Source: Mycobacterium interjectum | GTDB lineage: Bacteria; Actinomycetota; Actinomycetes; Mycobacteriales; Mycobacteriaceae | DNA: 64,000 nt | Reading direction: 5' to 3' | NCBI GenBank assembly: GCA_002102225.1 | Contig: LQPB01000044.1 | Coordinates: 62,001 to 126,000, forward strand | The notes under the pieces: model-generated | What the model was told of the DNA's origin: nothing | Databases searched by the model: none | The model's input: only the letters and a program-made list of their open reading frames with translations | Made by a program: the position numbers and the translations under genes | Shown: piece by piece, positions 50,073 through 58,304 of the stretch | Layout: each line of letters opens with the position of its first letter | How positions within the stretch are numbered: position 1 is the first letter of the stretch

Positions 50073-50525
50073 ATGGGGGCGATGACTGTCGTGAAGATCA
50101 GGCTTTTGGTGACCGTCGCGATGCTCCTTTCGGCGACCTTGGCGGGCTGCCATTTCGGGTCCAGGAACCCCCCGACCAGCGAGACCCTCGAGGTCCCCAT
50201 GGACGACGTGCTGAGGCAGGGCGCCATCACGCAGAACGTCACGCTGGCGGTCGGCAACACCCTGACGGTGAAGCTGGGCTCCAACTACTCCACGCCGTAC
50301 CGGTGGGCGATCGACACGAAGATCGGCGATTCGACGGTCGTCAAACAAACCAGCCACGAGTTCGTGCATCCCACCTCCGACGCGCTGGGGGCGCCCGGCA
50401 CGCAGGTGTGGACGTTCACGGCGCTGAAACCGGGGAAGACGACGATCACCACCGCGTACGCGAGCATCGTGGGCAAGAACCCGCAACCGGCGTGCATCTA
50501 CACCGCGAACGTGACGGTGCAGTAA
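50073..50525 (+). CDS. Chagasin-type (I42) protease-inhibitor lipoprotein
   Basis: 150 residues. The signal peptide ends in lipobox LAGC with Cys26. The mature Ig-like domain shows the inhibitor I42 loops: GSNYSTPYRWAI (like NPTTGYxW), the FVHPTSDALGAPGTQVWTF region (GxxGxxxWxF) and LKPGKTTITTAY. Chagasin-like proteins block papain-family cysteine proteases, so this may protect the cell surface from host or own proteases. The ATG at 50082 is an alternative start. Divergent in function from neighbours; monocistronic. Confidence 0.82.
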   Translation: MGAMTVVKIRLLVTVAMLLSATLAGCHFGSRNPPTSETLEVPMDDVLRQGAITQNVTLAVGNTLTVKLGSNYSTPYRWAIDTKIGDSTVVKQTSHEFVHPTSDALGAPGTQVWTFTALKPGKTTITTAYASIVGKNPQPACIYTANVTVQ

Positions 50526-50564
50526 AGGCTGCGCGCGGGCGGCGCGTCAGGCTACGGTCTGGGT

Positions 50565-51044
50565 GTGTTTGGCTTTCTTCGCAATTGGTCCGAGATCGGG
50601 AAGCTGCCCCCAGAGTTGCGCGAAGAACTCGAGGCCGAGGGGGTGATCTTCACCGCCGGCAAGGTCGGCGTGGTCCGGCACTTCAGCGGCCACGTGCCCG
50701 GCGTCCATTCGGCGTCGGGCGTTTCGCGCTACAGCGGCGGTTTCGGCTTCAGCACGGCGCGGGTCGTCGCCACCTTTCCCGCGCGCGGTGACGCCAAGCT
50801 GCGCTCCATCGATTGCCCGTGGGACACCGACCACGGTCCGGCGCGGGCGACCATCACCGATAAGGGCCTGCAGATCGAAATCGACTTGCACGGAGTCGAT
50901 TCCGCCTTTTCCGGCTCGATGAAGCTGAACTACAAAAAGAAGGTCCCCGACGACGTCTTGGCAAAGCTGCCGACGACGACGCTGCGGTTTCGGGTGGAGC
51001 CGGTGTTCGTGTATCGCGCGGCCGGCGTTCGTCCCAAGTCGTGA
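50565..51044 (+). CDS. Conserved hypothetical protein, 159 residues
   Basis: GTG start giving FGFLRNWSEIGKLPPELREEL. The protein has a beta-rich central part (VIFTAGKVGVVRHFSGH, ARVVATFPARGD) and a C-terminal LNYKKKVPDDVLAKLPTT, consistent with a single soluble beta domain. It has no signal peptide, membrane helix or catalytic motif. The same protein type occurs in other mycobacteria without a known function. Fifty bases separate it from the acyltransferase gene, possibly co-transcribed. Confidence 0.72.
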   Translation: MFGFLRNWSEIGKLPPELREELEAEGVIFTAGKVGVVRHFSGHVPGVHSASGVSRYSGGFGFSTARVVATFPARGDAKLRSIDCPWDTDHGPARATITDKGLQIEIDLHGVDSAFSGSMKLNYKKKVPDDVLAKLPTTTLRFRVEPVFVYRAAGVRPKS

Positions 51045-51093
51045 TTGACCAAATGCCCTATTGACCGCTGTATCGGCGGCCGAAAATCGGGGA

Positions 51094-51891
51094 ATGAGCG
51101 ACATCGACAAATGGGATCGCGGCCTGACCGAGCACGTCGTCGCGCTGAGTCGGCCCATCGTCAAGCGCTATTTCCGTTCCGAAGTCCGCGGGCTGGACAA
51201 CCTCCCGCCCGGCGCGTCGCTGGTGGTGTCGAACCATTCCGGCGGTTTCACGTCGTTCGACCTGTCGGTGTTCGCGGTCGACTATTACGACACCTACGGC
51301 TATGAGCGCCCGCTGTTTGCGCTGGGGTTCGACACGATCTTCGCCGGGCCTGCCGGCGAATTCCTCAACCGCACCGGGGTGATCCGCGCGACGCGCGACA
51401 ACGCCGCGAAGGCCTTGGCGTCCGGCGCCGTCGTGTTGGTCTTCCCGGGCGGGGACTTCGACGTGTACCGGCCGAGCATGCGGGAGAACGTCATCGACTT
51501 CGGCGGGCGCACCGGATACGTGACCACGGCCGTCGAGGCGGGGGTGCCCATCGTCCCGGCTGTCTCCATCGGCGGGCAGGAAGGCCAGCTGTACCTGAGT
51601 CGGGGCGCGTGGCTGTCGCGCCTGCTTCGGCTCACCAAGTTCGAGCGCAAGTTCTTCCGAACAGACATCCTGCCAATCACTTTCGGGTGGCCCTTCGGCC
51701 TGAGCGTGCTGGCGCCGGTCAACGTGCCGCTGCCCACCAAGATCGTCACCGAGGTGCTGAGGCCGATCCACATCGCCGACGAATTCGGCGCGGTCCCCGA
51801 CGTCGAACACGTCGACGCGCTGGTGCGCGGCCTGATGCAGAAGGCCCTCGACGGGCTGGCGCGCAGGCGCCGTTTCCCGATCCTTGGCTAG
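51094..51891 (+). CDS. PlsC-like lysophospholipid acyltransferase
   Basis: 265 residues from ATG 51094 (GGGGAATG). The N-terminal catalytic histidine lies in VSNHSGGFTSFDLSVF, where the acid follows at H-x7-D rather than the normal H-x4-D. VFPGGDFDVYRPSM replaces the FPEG block, and IVPAVSIGGQE is the fourth motif. It is therefore a divergent member of the acyltransferase family; the usual role is acylating lysophosphatidate or a mycobacterial glycolipid. Convergent with an SDR, overlapping by four bases. Confidence 0.8.
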   Translation: MSDIDKWDRGLTEHVVALSRPIVKRYFRSEVRGLDNLPPGASLVVSNHSGGFTSFDLSVFAVDYYDTYGYERPLFALGFDTIFAGPAGEFLNRTGVIRATRDNAAKALASGAVVLVFPGGDFDVYRPSMRENVIDFGGRTGYVTTAVEAGVPIVPAVSIGGQEGQLYLSRGAWLSRLLRLTKFERKFFRTDILPITFGWPFGLSVLAPVNVPLPTKIVTEVLRPIHIADEFGAVPDVEHVDALVRGLMQKALDGLARRRRFPILG

Positions 51892-52652
51892 GCGTTGGCG
51901 GGCCGCAGCATTCGCCCCGCGACACGCGCCGACAGCCAACCGGGCCCCAGGCGAGCGAACGTGGACATGAACCGATTCCGCCACCCGGATACGACGACGG
52001 CTTTGCCGCGGTCGAGGGCTTTGAGCCCGGCGGCGACGACGGGTTCGGGCGCGGCGAGGCGCCGATAGATCGCGGTGTGCGTGACGTCTTCTCCCAGGGC
52101 GTCGACGAACCCGGTGCGGGTGGGCCCGGGGCACAGCGCCGTCACGGTGACCCCGGTGCCCCGCGTTTCGGCCCACAACGCCTGGCTCAGCGACAGCACG
52201 AACGCCTTCGAGGCGCCATAGGTTGCCTGGTAGGGCCCGGGCTGAAAGGCGATGGTGGAGGCCACATTCAGGATGCCGCCGCGCCCGCGCGCCAGCATGC
52301 CCGGAAGCACGGCGTGGGTCAGCCGCACCAGCGCGTCGACGTTGACGGCGACGAGCTCATGCTCGCGCCGCGCGTCGACCTCCGCGAATGGGCCGTAGGT
52401 GCCGAACCCGGCGTTGTTGACCAGCACGTCGACGTCCCGGTCGGCGAGGTGGGCGATGAGGTCGTCGATGCCTTCGTCGGTGCCGAGGTCGCCGACGACG
52501 ACTTCGGCGTTCTGGCTGATTCGGTGCGCCACCGCCTTGAGCCGGTTTTCGTCACGCCCGGCGAGCACCAGGCTGTGACCGCGTTCGGCGAGTTGGTCGG
52601 CGAAGATGGCGCCCAGCCCGGAGCTCGCTCCGGTGATCACTGCGAGAGACAT
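51888..52652 (-). CDS. SDR-family oxidoreductase
   Basis: 254-residue short-chain dehydrogenase. AVITGASSGLGAIFADQLAE (residues 4-23) binds NAD(P), VLVNNAGFGTYG is the NNAG block, NVASTIAFQ carries the Ser and YGASKAF the Tyr-x-x-x-Lys. The C-terminal GKAVVVSGWRNRF is typical of the mycobacterial acyl-reductase-like SDRs that follow lipid genes. The substrate is unknown. The start follows the DUF1707 gene stop by two bases, indicating one operon. Confidence 0.92.
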   Translation of the reverse strand: MSLAVITGASSGLGAIFADQLAERGHSLVLAGRDENRLKAVAHRISQNAEVVVGDLGTDEGIDDLIAHLADRDVDVLVNNAGFGTYGPFAEVDARREHELVAVNVDALVRLTHAVLPGMLARGRGGILNVASTIAFQPGPYQATYGASKAFVLSLSQALWAETRGTGVTVTALCPGPTRTGFVDALGEDVTHTAIYRRLAAPEPVVAAGLKALDRGKAVVVSGWRNRFMSTFARLGPGWLSARVAGRMLRPANA

Positions 52653-52654
52653 TG

Positions 52655-53065
52655 CTAGAACCCCGTTTTCGTGAGCGGGCGGACGGCGAGGGCGTGGCTG
52701 ACGAGGCCGACCGCCGTACCGAGGATGGGCCAGATCGGCCAGAAGTACGTTACGCCGGTGGCCGCCCAGGTGGTGAGAACGACGGCATTCACGGCGAGGA
52801 AGGCGGCGACGTGGATGCGCACGCCCATGCGGGCCGCGGCCTTGCGGGCTTCGCGGCGGCGCGGGTCGGCCCGGCGGATGCGTTCGAGCGGCAGGTCGGC
52901 GACGAGCTCCTTGAGCTCGCCGGTGGTCTGCGCTTGGAACGCCTCTTGCACGCGCTGGTCGTACTCGGGCAGCGCCAGGTAGCCCTGCGCCAGCGCCTGG
53001 CCGAGGCGCGCGGCCGTCTTCTGCCGATCGATGTCGCCGGAGCGGGGGGTAGTGGTGATGGTCAT
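52655..53065 (-). CDS. DUF1707 + two-helix membrane protein
   Basis: 136 residues. An N-terminal DUF1707 domain (SGDIDRQKTAARLGQALAQG, ALPEYDQRVQEAFQAQT, LADL at about residues 8-60) is followed by a basic linker and two membrane helices (IHVAAFLAVNAVVLTTWAAT and IWPILGTAVGLVSHALAV). DUF1707 proteins are membrane-associated in actinobacteria and probably regulatory. First gene of the operon with the SDR. It is divergent from a TetR gene, with a perfect inverted repeat between them. Confidence 0.88.
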   Translation of the reverse strand: MTITTTPRSGDIDRQKTAARLGQALAQGYLALPEYDQRVQEAFQAQTTGELKELVADLPLERIRRADPRRREARKAAARMGVRIHVAAFLAVNAVVLTTWAATGVTYFWPIWPILGTAVGLVSHALAVRPLTKTGF

Positions 53066-53105
53066 GAGTCCGGTCCCTTGGTGAGATGTGGTGGGATGTG
53101 AATAG

Positions 53106-53131
53106 CATTAACATAATACGGAATGTTAATG
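53106..53131. promoter_or_regulatory. TetR operator between DUF1707 and TetR genes
   Basis: CATTAACAT (53106-53114) and ATGTTAATG (53123-53131) are perfect inverted 9-base arms with an 8-base spacer. The site lies 40 bases upstream of the minus-strand ATG (53065) and 8 bases upstream of the plus-strand ATG (53140). AT-rich content contrasts with the surroundings, as expected for a promoter. Confidence 0.82.
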
Positions 53132-53139
53132 TCGTCAAC

Positions 53140-53733
53140 ATGGCACGGAAGGTTTCTGCGGCGAGCCGGGACAGCTACCATCACGGCGACCTGAAACGGG
53201 CGCTGACCAGCGCGGCGCTGTCGCTGGTGGCCGAGAAGGGGCCCAAGGGGTTCACGCTGACCGAGGCGGCGCGCCGGGCCGGCGTCAGCGCGGCGGCCCC
53301 GTACCGGCACTTCGCCGACAAGGCCGAGCTGCTGGCCACCGTCGCCGAACAGGGCTTCGCCGACCTGCACGCCGCACTGGTCGCGGCCGCGGACGGCGCG
53401 TCCGACCCGACGGCGCGGGTGGTCGAACTCGGCCGCGCGTACGTGCGCTGGGCGGTCGCGCATCCCGACCACTACCGGGTGATGTTCGGATCGGAAATCT
53501 CGAAGGCCGACCATCCGGCCCTGGCGGACGCCGCGGACCGGGCGTTCGGCGACCTGCTCGACGCGATCGCGGGGCTCGTCGACGATCAGGACCCGCGCGC
53601 GGTCGCCGCGCCGCTGTGGGCGCTTGTGCACGGCGTCGCCTCGCTGGCCATCGGCGGCGAGCTGACCGCGGTCGGCATTGAGCAGGACCCCGAGGCCATG
53701 ATCGCCGGCGTGGTGGACCGGGTGCTCGGTTAG
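53140..53733 (+). CDS. TetR-family regulator of the DUF1707-SDR operon
   Basis: 197 residues. ALTSAALSLVAEKGPKGFTLTEAARRAGVSAAAPYRHFADK (about residues 20-60) is the helix-turn-helix with PYRHFADK at the recognition helix. The C-terminal WHG-type domain ends in PEAMIAGVVDRVL. The ATG at 53140 was chosen over the upstream frame because the inverted repeat 53106-53131 lies just before it. It is divergent from the operon that it presumably represses, and convergent with lipM, overlapping by four bases. Confidence 0.92.
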   Translation: MARKVSAASRDSYHHGDLKRALTSAALSLVAEKGPKGFTLTEAARRAGVSAAAPYRHFADKAELLATVAEQGFADLHAALVAAADGASDPTARVVELGRAYVRWAVAHPDHYRVMFGSEISKADHPALADAADRAFGDLLDAIAGLVDDQDPRAVAAPLWALVHGVASLAIGGELTAVGIEQDPEAMIAGVVDRVLG

Positions 53734-55004
53734 GCCACGTTGGCCTTCAGCTGCGCCGTGTACACCTCGGCCAGGAACTGCTCCACGGCGACGGCGGCGT
53801 GCGCCGCGCGGGCCGAGCCGAAGATATCGAAAGCGTGCTGGGTCAACGGTAATTCGGCGTACGCGACGGGCTGGTTGCTCACTTCGCGCAGCTTCGTGGT
53901 GAACGCGCGCGCCTGCTCGACGAAGGCCAGCGAGTCGTTTTGGCCGTGCAGCACGAAAAACGGGGGAGCGTCGGCGTTGACGTGATGGATCGGCGACGCG
54001 GCGACGTACGTCTGCAGGTGCGTCGAGGGCCGTTGCTTGATGATCGATTTGATCAACAGCCCGGGCATCATCGCGTGCAGCGAGTCGTCGAGCCGGGTGA
54101 AGTCGTAGATGCCGTAAAACGGCACGGCCGCCTGCACTCTCGTGTCGGCGTCCTCGAAACCCGGCTGAAACTGCGGGTCGTTGGGTGTCAGCGCCGCCAG
54201 CGCCGAGAGGTGGCCCCCGGCCGAACCGCCGGTGATCGCGACGAAGTTCGGGTCGCCGCCGTAGTCGGCGATGTGTTGTTTGACCCAGGCCAGGGCCCGC
54301 TTGACGTCGACGATGTGGGCGGGCCAGGTGTTGCGTGGGCTGTGCCGGTAGTTGATCGCGACGCAGATCCAGCCGAGCTCCGCGAGGTGGCTCATCAGCG
54401 GATGCGCTTGTCCGCGTTTGTTTCCCGTCGTCCAGGCGCCGCCGGGGATCTGGAAGAGCACCGGCGCCTTGCCATGTGGATCGAGGTCGGGGCGTCGCCA
54501 GATGTCCAGGTGGTTGGCGCCGCCGAATTCGCCGTAGCTGATGTCGGAGTCGTGGGCGTAGTCGCGGTAGATCCGCATCATGCGCAGCAGGCCGGGCGCC
54601 TTGGCGCTCCCGGCGCCGGTGGGCCGCCGCCACAGGCCCTCGGAGTCGGTGCGCCTGGAGGGCCCCAGGGCGTCGTCGAGCGCCTTGGTGAGCGGCACGT
54701 TGGCCTGGTGACCGGCGCGGCTGAAGTTCAGCAGGCCCAGCGCCGAGATGGCCGCCGTGATCCAGGCGAGGATCCGCACCGGCCGGTTCAGGCGCCGGGA
54801 CGTCAGCGCCAGCCCGCCGAGCTGGCTGGCCATCGTCTGCAGCGGCAATTCGGTGACCACCAGGCCGAACATCCACGAGAACAGCGACGGGTAGCCGGTG
54901 CGGGCCAGCGGTCGGTAGGCGTTCAGGGTGGACGCGGCGGTGACCGCCGTGACCACCAGCGACGCGATCTGCCGCAGGTGGTGAATGAGCCGAGCCTTTT
55001 GCAT
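53730..55004 (-). CDS. lipM: Carboxylesterase LipM
   Basis: 424 residues. The N-terminal 95 residues hold three or four hydrophobic helices (ASLVVTAVTAASTLNAYRPL, LFSWMFGLVVTELPLQTM), so the enzyme is membrane bound. The C-terminal hormone-sensitive-lipase-type domain has IPGGAWTTGNKRG in place of HGGG, nucleophile GGSAGGHLS, and Asp/His in LHGQNDSLAF and LTQHAFDIFG. Sequence and place next to the backbone genes match LipM (recalled as Rv2284), an esterase on short acyl esters. Confidence 0.92.
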   Translation of the reverse strand: MQKARLIHHLRQIASLVVTAVTAASTLNAYRPLARTGYPSLFSWMFGLVVTELPLQTMASQLGGLALTSRRLNRPVRILAWITAAISALGLLNFSRAGHQANVPLTKALDDALGPSRRTDSEGLWRRPTGAGSAKAPGLLRMMRIYRDYAHDSDISYGEFGGANHLDIWRRPDLDPHGKAPVLFQIPGGAWTTGNKRGQAHPLMSHLAELGWICVAINYRHSPRNTWPAHIVDVKRALAWVKQHIADYGGDPNFVAITGGSAGGHLSALAALTPNDPQFQPGFEDADTRVQAAVPFYGIYDFTRLDDSLHAMMPGLLIKSIIKQRPSTHLQTYVAASPIHHVNADAPPFFVLHGQNDSLAFVEQARAFTTKLREVSNQPVAYAELPLTQHAFDIFGSARAAHAAVAVEQFLAEVYTAQLKANVA

Positions 55005-55045
55005 ACGGCCACCTTACGAGGTGGAAAAGGGAGTAAAACCGGTAC

Positions 55046-55474
55046 ATGGACCTCACGCACGCGATTGCCCCGGTCGCGGTCCTGGTCGCCATCGTGGCTG
55101 TCGGCCCAGTGGCGCCGCCCGCGTCAGGCGCCCCGGAGATGATGGGCCATTACGTCTTCACGGAGACCAAGGCCGGCCACAATTATGTGACCGATTGGAA
55201 CGTCAATCCGTGCGGCGAGGGATGCATCGACATCAAGGCCGGGAATGGAATCAGCCGGGCGCAATTGGTCGACGGCCAATGGGTGCTCGACATGTTCGAC
55301 AACGTGCGGTGCGCGGACGGCGTGCGGGTTCCCTACGCGGCGAACGCCCACATCATGTGGGATCCGAATAGCCTTGCGGGCACGGATCAGCAGGTCTACA
55401 CGCAGGCGGCCTGCGGTCGACCGGCGGGATACACCGAAACCAACCCGATCCAACTCAGAGCGACGCCCCCGTGA
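55046..55474 (+). CDS. Secreted protein of unknown function
   Basis: 142 residues with an N-terminal signal peptide (APVAVLVAIVAVGPVAPPA, cleavage near SGA-PE). The mature domain of about 112 residues is beta-rich and has four cysteines (NPCGEGCIDIK, NVRCADG and QAACGRPAG), probably two disulfides. No family recognised beyond a mycobacterial conserved secreted protein. Monocistronic, with an AAGGGAG site before the ATG at 55046. Confidence 0.75.
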   Translation: MDLTHAIAPVAVLVAIVAVGPVAPPASGAPEMMGHYVFTETKAGHNYVTDWNVNPCGEGCIDIKAGNGISRAQLVDGQWVLDMFDNVRCADGVRVPYAANAHIMWDPNSLAGTDQQVYTQAACGRPAGYTETNPIQLRATPP

Positions 55475-55480
55475 CCCGCG

Positions 55481-56554
55481 TTAGGCGAGGACGGTTTTGG
55501 GCATCACGATGGGTTTGAACCCGTAGCGCGGGCCGCCGAAGCCTTGGGATGTCCCGGCCATGGCCATCGGCATCCCGGCCGGCACCGCCGTCATCGGGGT
55601 GGCTTCCTCCGGGGTGACGGCCCAGCCCGAGCCGGCCGAGGCGGTGGGGCTCGCCGCCGGCGCGGCGGCGGACCAGCTGGCCGGCACCGACAGGCCCCCG
55701 ACCGTGGACGCCTGACCCAAACCCGCCAGCACCGGCGTCCCACCGAAGCCGGTGGTGGCGGCCGGTGTTACCGCTATCGCGGGCGCGCTGGTGGTGGCGA
55801 GTGCGGTCGCGGGGGCCGCGTTGATGGTGCGGCCGAGCAACACCGAGTTCGGGATGGTGTTCATCACCCACCAAGAGATGCTGTTCACCAGCCCGTTGAT
55901 GCTGTTGGCCACGATCGGGTAGCCGAGGATGGGCGTCGCCTGGGCCGGTACCGCTGCGGCCGGGGAGGCCAGTGCGGCAACGGCATTGGGCAAGCTGGAG
56001 ATGGCCTGGATCAGCCCGGCCTCGGCGGCCGGGCTGGCCGTCGGCGCCGGGGGTGTCAACGGATTCAAGATGCCGGCGATCGCCGACGCCGCGGCGTAGC
56101 CGTACATCGCCGCGGCGTCCTGGGCCCACATCTCCGCGTAGTGGGCCTCGGTCGCCATGATCGCCGGCGTGTTGACGCCCAGGAAGTTGGTTGCGACGAG
56201 CGCCGCCAACTGGGCTCTGTTGGCGGCGATCACCGGCGGCGGCACCGTCGCGGCGAACGCCGTCTCGAAGGCTGCCGCGGATGCCGTGGCCTGCGACGCC
56301 GCGCGCTGGGCGTGCCCGGCGGTGACGTTCAGCCACGCGACGTACGGCTGGACCGCCGCGAGCATCGACGCCGACGCAGGCCCCTGCCACTCGCCGATGA
56401 GCTCGGTGATGACCGACTCGTATCCTGCTGCCGTGGAAGCCAATTCGGCCGCCAGGCTATTCCAGGCCGCCGCGGCGGCCATCATCGGCGCCGTGCCCGG
56501 GCCGGCGTACATGCGTGCGGAGTTGATCTCTGGGGGTAACGCTCCAAAATCCAT
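55481..56554 (-). CDS. PPE-SVP subfamily protein
   Basis: 357 residues. The N-terminal PPE domain starts MDFGALPPEINSARMYAGPG and contains the WxG-type GEWQGPASASML at about residues 54-65. The SVP motif GGLSVPASWSAAAP (about 282-295) and final PRYGFKPIVMPKTVLA define the PPE-SVP class. Such proteins pair with PE partners and are exported by type VII secretion. It is the second gene of a PE/PPE operon, 13 bases after the PE gene. Confidence 0.95.
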   Translation of the reverse strand: MDFGALPPEINSARMYAGPGTAPMMAAAAAWNSLAAELASTAAGYESVITELIGEWQGPASASMLAAVQPYVAWLNVTAGHAQRAASQATASAAAFETAFAATVPPPVIAANRAQLAALVATNFLGVNTPAIMATEAHYAEMWAQDAAAMYGYAAASAIAGILNPLTPPAPTASPAAEAGLIQAISSLPNAVAALASPAAAVPAQATPILGYPIVANSINGLVNSISWWVMNTIPNSVLLGRTINAAPATALATTSAPAIAVTPAATTGFGGTPVLAGLGQASTVGGLSVPASWSAAAPAASPTASAGSGWAVTPEEATPMTAVPAGMPMAMAGTSQGFGGPRYGFKPIVMPKTVLA

Positions 56555-56567
56555 TGCTCATCCCTTC

Positions 56568-57377
56568 CTAGACGCCCGTCGGGCGGGCCATCACGGTGGG
56601 TTTGACGCCGTAGCGCGGCACGCCCAATCCGGCGGCCTTCCCGGCCGTCGCCACCGCGGGGACGGCGGCCGGAACGGTTGTCGCGGGCGCGCTTTGGGGC
56701 GCGGGGGCGGTCCAGCCCGCGGTCGTCACCGCGCCGGGGGTCGCCGGCCCCGTGTCCACGGTCCAGCTGGGTGGCAGCGCTTGGCCCAGGCCGGGCGCTG
56801 CGGGAAGGGCGCCCAGGCCAACCGGGGCCGTCGGCGCCGGTGCGCCCGTCAGGACTGTTCCGTCGGCGCCGGCCGGTGCGACGGCGGCGATTTCGCCGGT
56901 CTCGTTGGCGGCGGGAAGGATGCCCCCGCCGGTCATGCCGAGCAGGTCCGATGTGGCGGAGCCCCAGTTGCCGAACCCGATGTCGACGATGTTGGCGAGG
57001 GCGCTGCCGGGTGGCGGCTCGGCTTGCGCCGCGTTAGCGGCGGCGCCGAAGAGGCCCGAGATCTGTTGTGAGAAGGGCGAAGCGGTGGCCACCGAGTTGA
57101 GGGACTCGGTGGTCGTGTACGCACCGGAGCTGGCCCCCAAGGTGTTCACGAACAGCTCGTGAATCGCCGTGGCCCGCTCGTTGACCGACTGGTACAGACT
57201 GCCGTAGGCCGCGAAAATCGTTGCCTGCAAAGCCGATACCTCGTCGGCGGCGGCGGGAACCACGCCGGTGGTCGGTGTTGCCGCGGCCGCGCTCTCGGCG
57301 GCGATCGCCGAGCCAAGCGTTTGCAACTTGCCCGCCGCATAGGTCAACGCCTCGGGCTGTGTGGTCACGAAAGACAT
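56568..57377 (-). CDS. PE-family protein with SVP-like tail
   Basis: 269 residues from ATG 57377, preceded by AAGGAGG. The PE domain (residues 1-95) starts MSFVTTQPEALTYAAGKLQTLG. An extension of about 170 residues follows, containing LPPSWTVD (SVP-like) and ending GVPRYGVKPTVMARPTGV, closely matching the end of the PPE partner. Tails of this type are more usual on PPE proteins, so a shared C-terminal element is notable. It is the partner of the downstream PPE protein in type VII export. Confidence 0.92.
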   Translation of the reverse strand: MSFVTTQPEALTYAAGKLQTLGSAIAAESAAAATPTTGVVPAAADEVSALQATIFAAYGSLYQSVNERATAIHELFVNTLGASSGAYTTTESLNSVATASPFSQQISGLFGAAANAAQAEPPPGSALANIVDIGFGNWGSATSDLLGMTGGGILPAANETGEIAAVAPAGADGTVLTGAPAPTAPVGLGALPAAPGLGQALPPSWTVDTGPATPGAVTTAGWTAPAPQSAPATTVPAAVPAVATAGKAAGLGVPRYGVKPTVMARPTGV

Positions 57378-57414
57378 CAATGCCTCCTTAGGTGGATTTG
57401 CGACGAATTGGGTC

Positions 57415-57437
57415 CTCCGTCCGCGCTTGGGACGGAG
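57415..57437 (-). promoter_or_regulatory. Leader hairpin of the PE/PPE operon
   Basis: CTCCGTCC (57415-57422) and GGACGGAG (57430-57437) are perfect inverted 8-base arms with a 7-base loop, 37 bases upstream of the PE ATG. It could be an operator or a 5' leader hairpin. Confidence 0.5.
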
Positions 57438-57555
57438 CCGATGTCCGGAGCCGGCGACGCATCATGTCAGGCACCCCGGTTTCATGTTCCAATGCCGGGC
57501 AACCGCGCTCAAGGTTTCTCGGCGATCCAGTTCGGTGAGCGGATAGCCTTCACCC

Positions 57556-58200
57556 ATGGCCGAGGCTCGATTGGATGCACAGGAGCGCGTGGCGCTCTGC
57601 CATGTTTTCGACGAGCTCGGCCCGTCCGTCCCCACGCTGCTCGACGGCTGGACCGCGCACGATCTCGCGGCGCACCTCGTGCAGCGCGAACATGACCTCC
57701 TCGGTGGGCCGTGCCTGGTGCTGCCGGGGCCCTTCGAGCGGTTCGCCGAACGGCGCAGGGCCCAGTTGGCCGGGCGTTCGGACTTTGCGGCGCTGGTCGC
57801 GCGAATCCGGTCCGGCCCCCCCGTCGGGTTCTTCCGGATCGGATGGGTGCGTGACATGGCGAACCTCAACGAGTGCTTCGTCCATCAGGAGGACGTGCGC
57901 AGGGCCAACGGGCTCGGGCCGCGCAACCTGACGCCCGTCCTGGATGCCGGCTTGTGGCGAAACGTGCGCCGCGCCGGGCGCTTCCTGAGCCGGCGGCTGC
58001 AGGGTTGCGGGCTCGAGGTCGAGTGGGCCGAGACGCGCGAGCGGGCGACGGCCCGGGCGGGTTCACCGGCGGCGCTTTTGAGCGGCCCGCCTGGTGAGCT
58101 GCTGTTATACCTGTTCGGGCGCCAGGCCGCCGCGCGGGTCGAGGTGAGCGGGCTGCCCGAGGCCGTAGCGGCGGTGCGTCGCACCCACTTCGGCATGTGA
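57556..58200 (+). CDS. TIGR03085-family DinB-like metal protein
   Basis: 214 residues. TLLDGWTAHDLAAHLVQREHDLLGG, VRDMANLNECFVHQEDVRRANGL and the terminal VEVSGLPEAVAAV match the TIGR03085 mycobacterial DinB-like family. Conserved histidines (AAHLVQREH and FVHQED) are expected to bind a metal. Function unknown. It is separated by about 105 bases from a Ser/Thr kinase and is likely independent. Confidence 0.87.
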   Translation: MAEARLDAQERVALCHVFDELGPSVPTLLDGWTAHDLAAHLVQREHDLLGGPCLVLPGPFERFAERRRAQLAGRSDFAALVARIRSGPPVGFFRIGWVRDMANLNECFVHQEDVRRANGLGPRNLTPVLDAGLWRNVRRAGRFLSRRLQGCGLEVEWAETRERATARAGSPAALLSGPPGELLLYLFGRQAAARVEVSGLPEAVAAVRRTHFGM

Positions 58201-58304
58201 GCCGGCGCATTTGCCCGCGGTTCGCTTGGTCACGCCGTTATCTGCACGCCCGATGCGGGAACCCTGGTGCAGGCGTCCGTCCCACGCAGCGAAAGGATTC
58301 TCCA

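Noticed and set aside
53062..55092. 676-codon open frame on the minus strand covering lipM and the TetR gene.
   Set aside because: It lies in another frame of lipM and antisense to the TetR gene; both real genes have clear domains.
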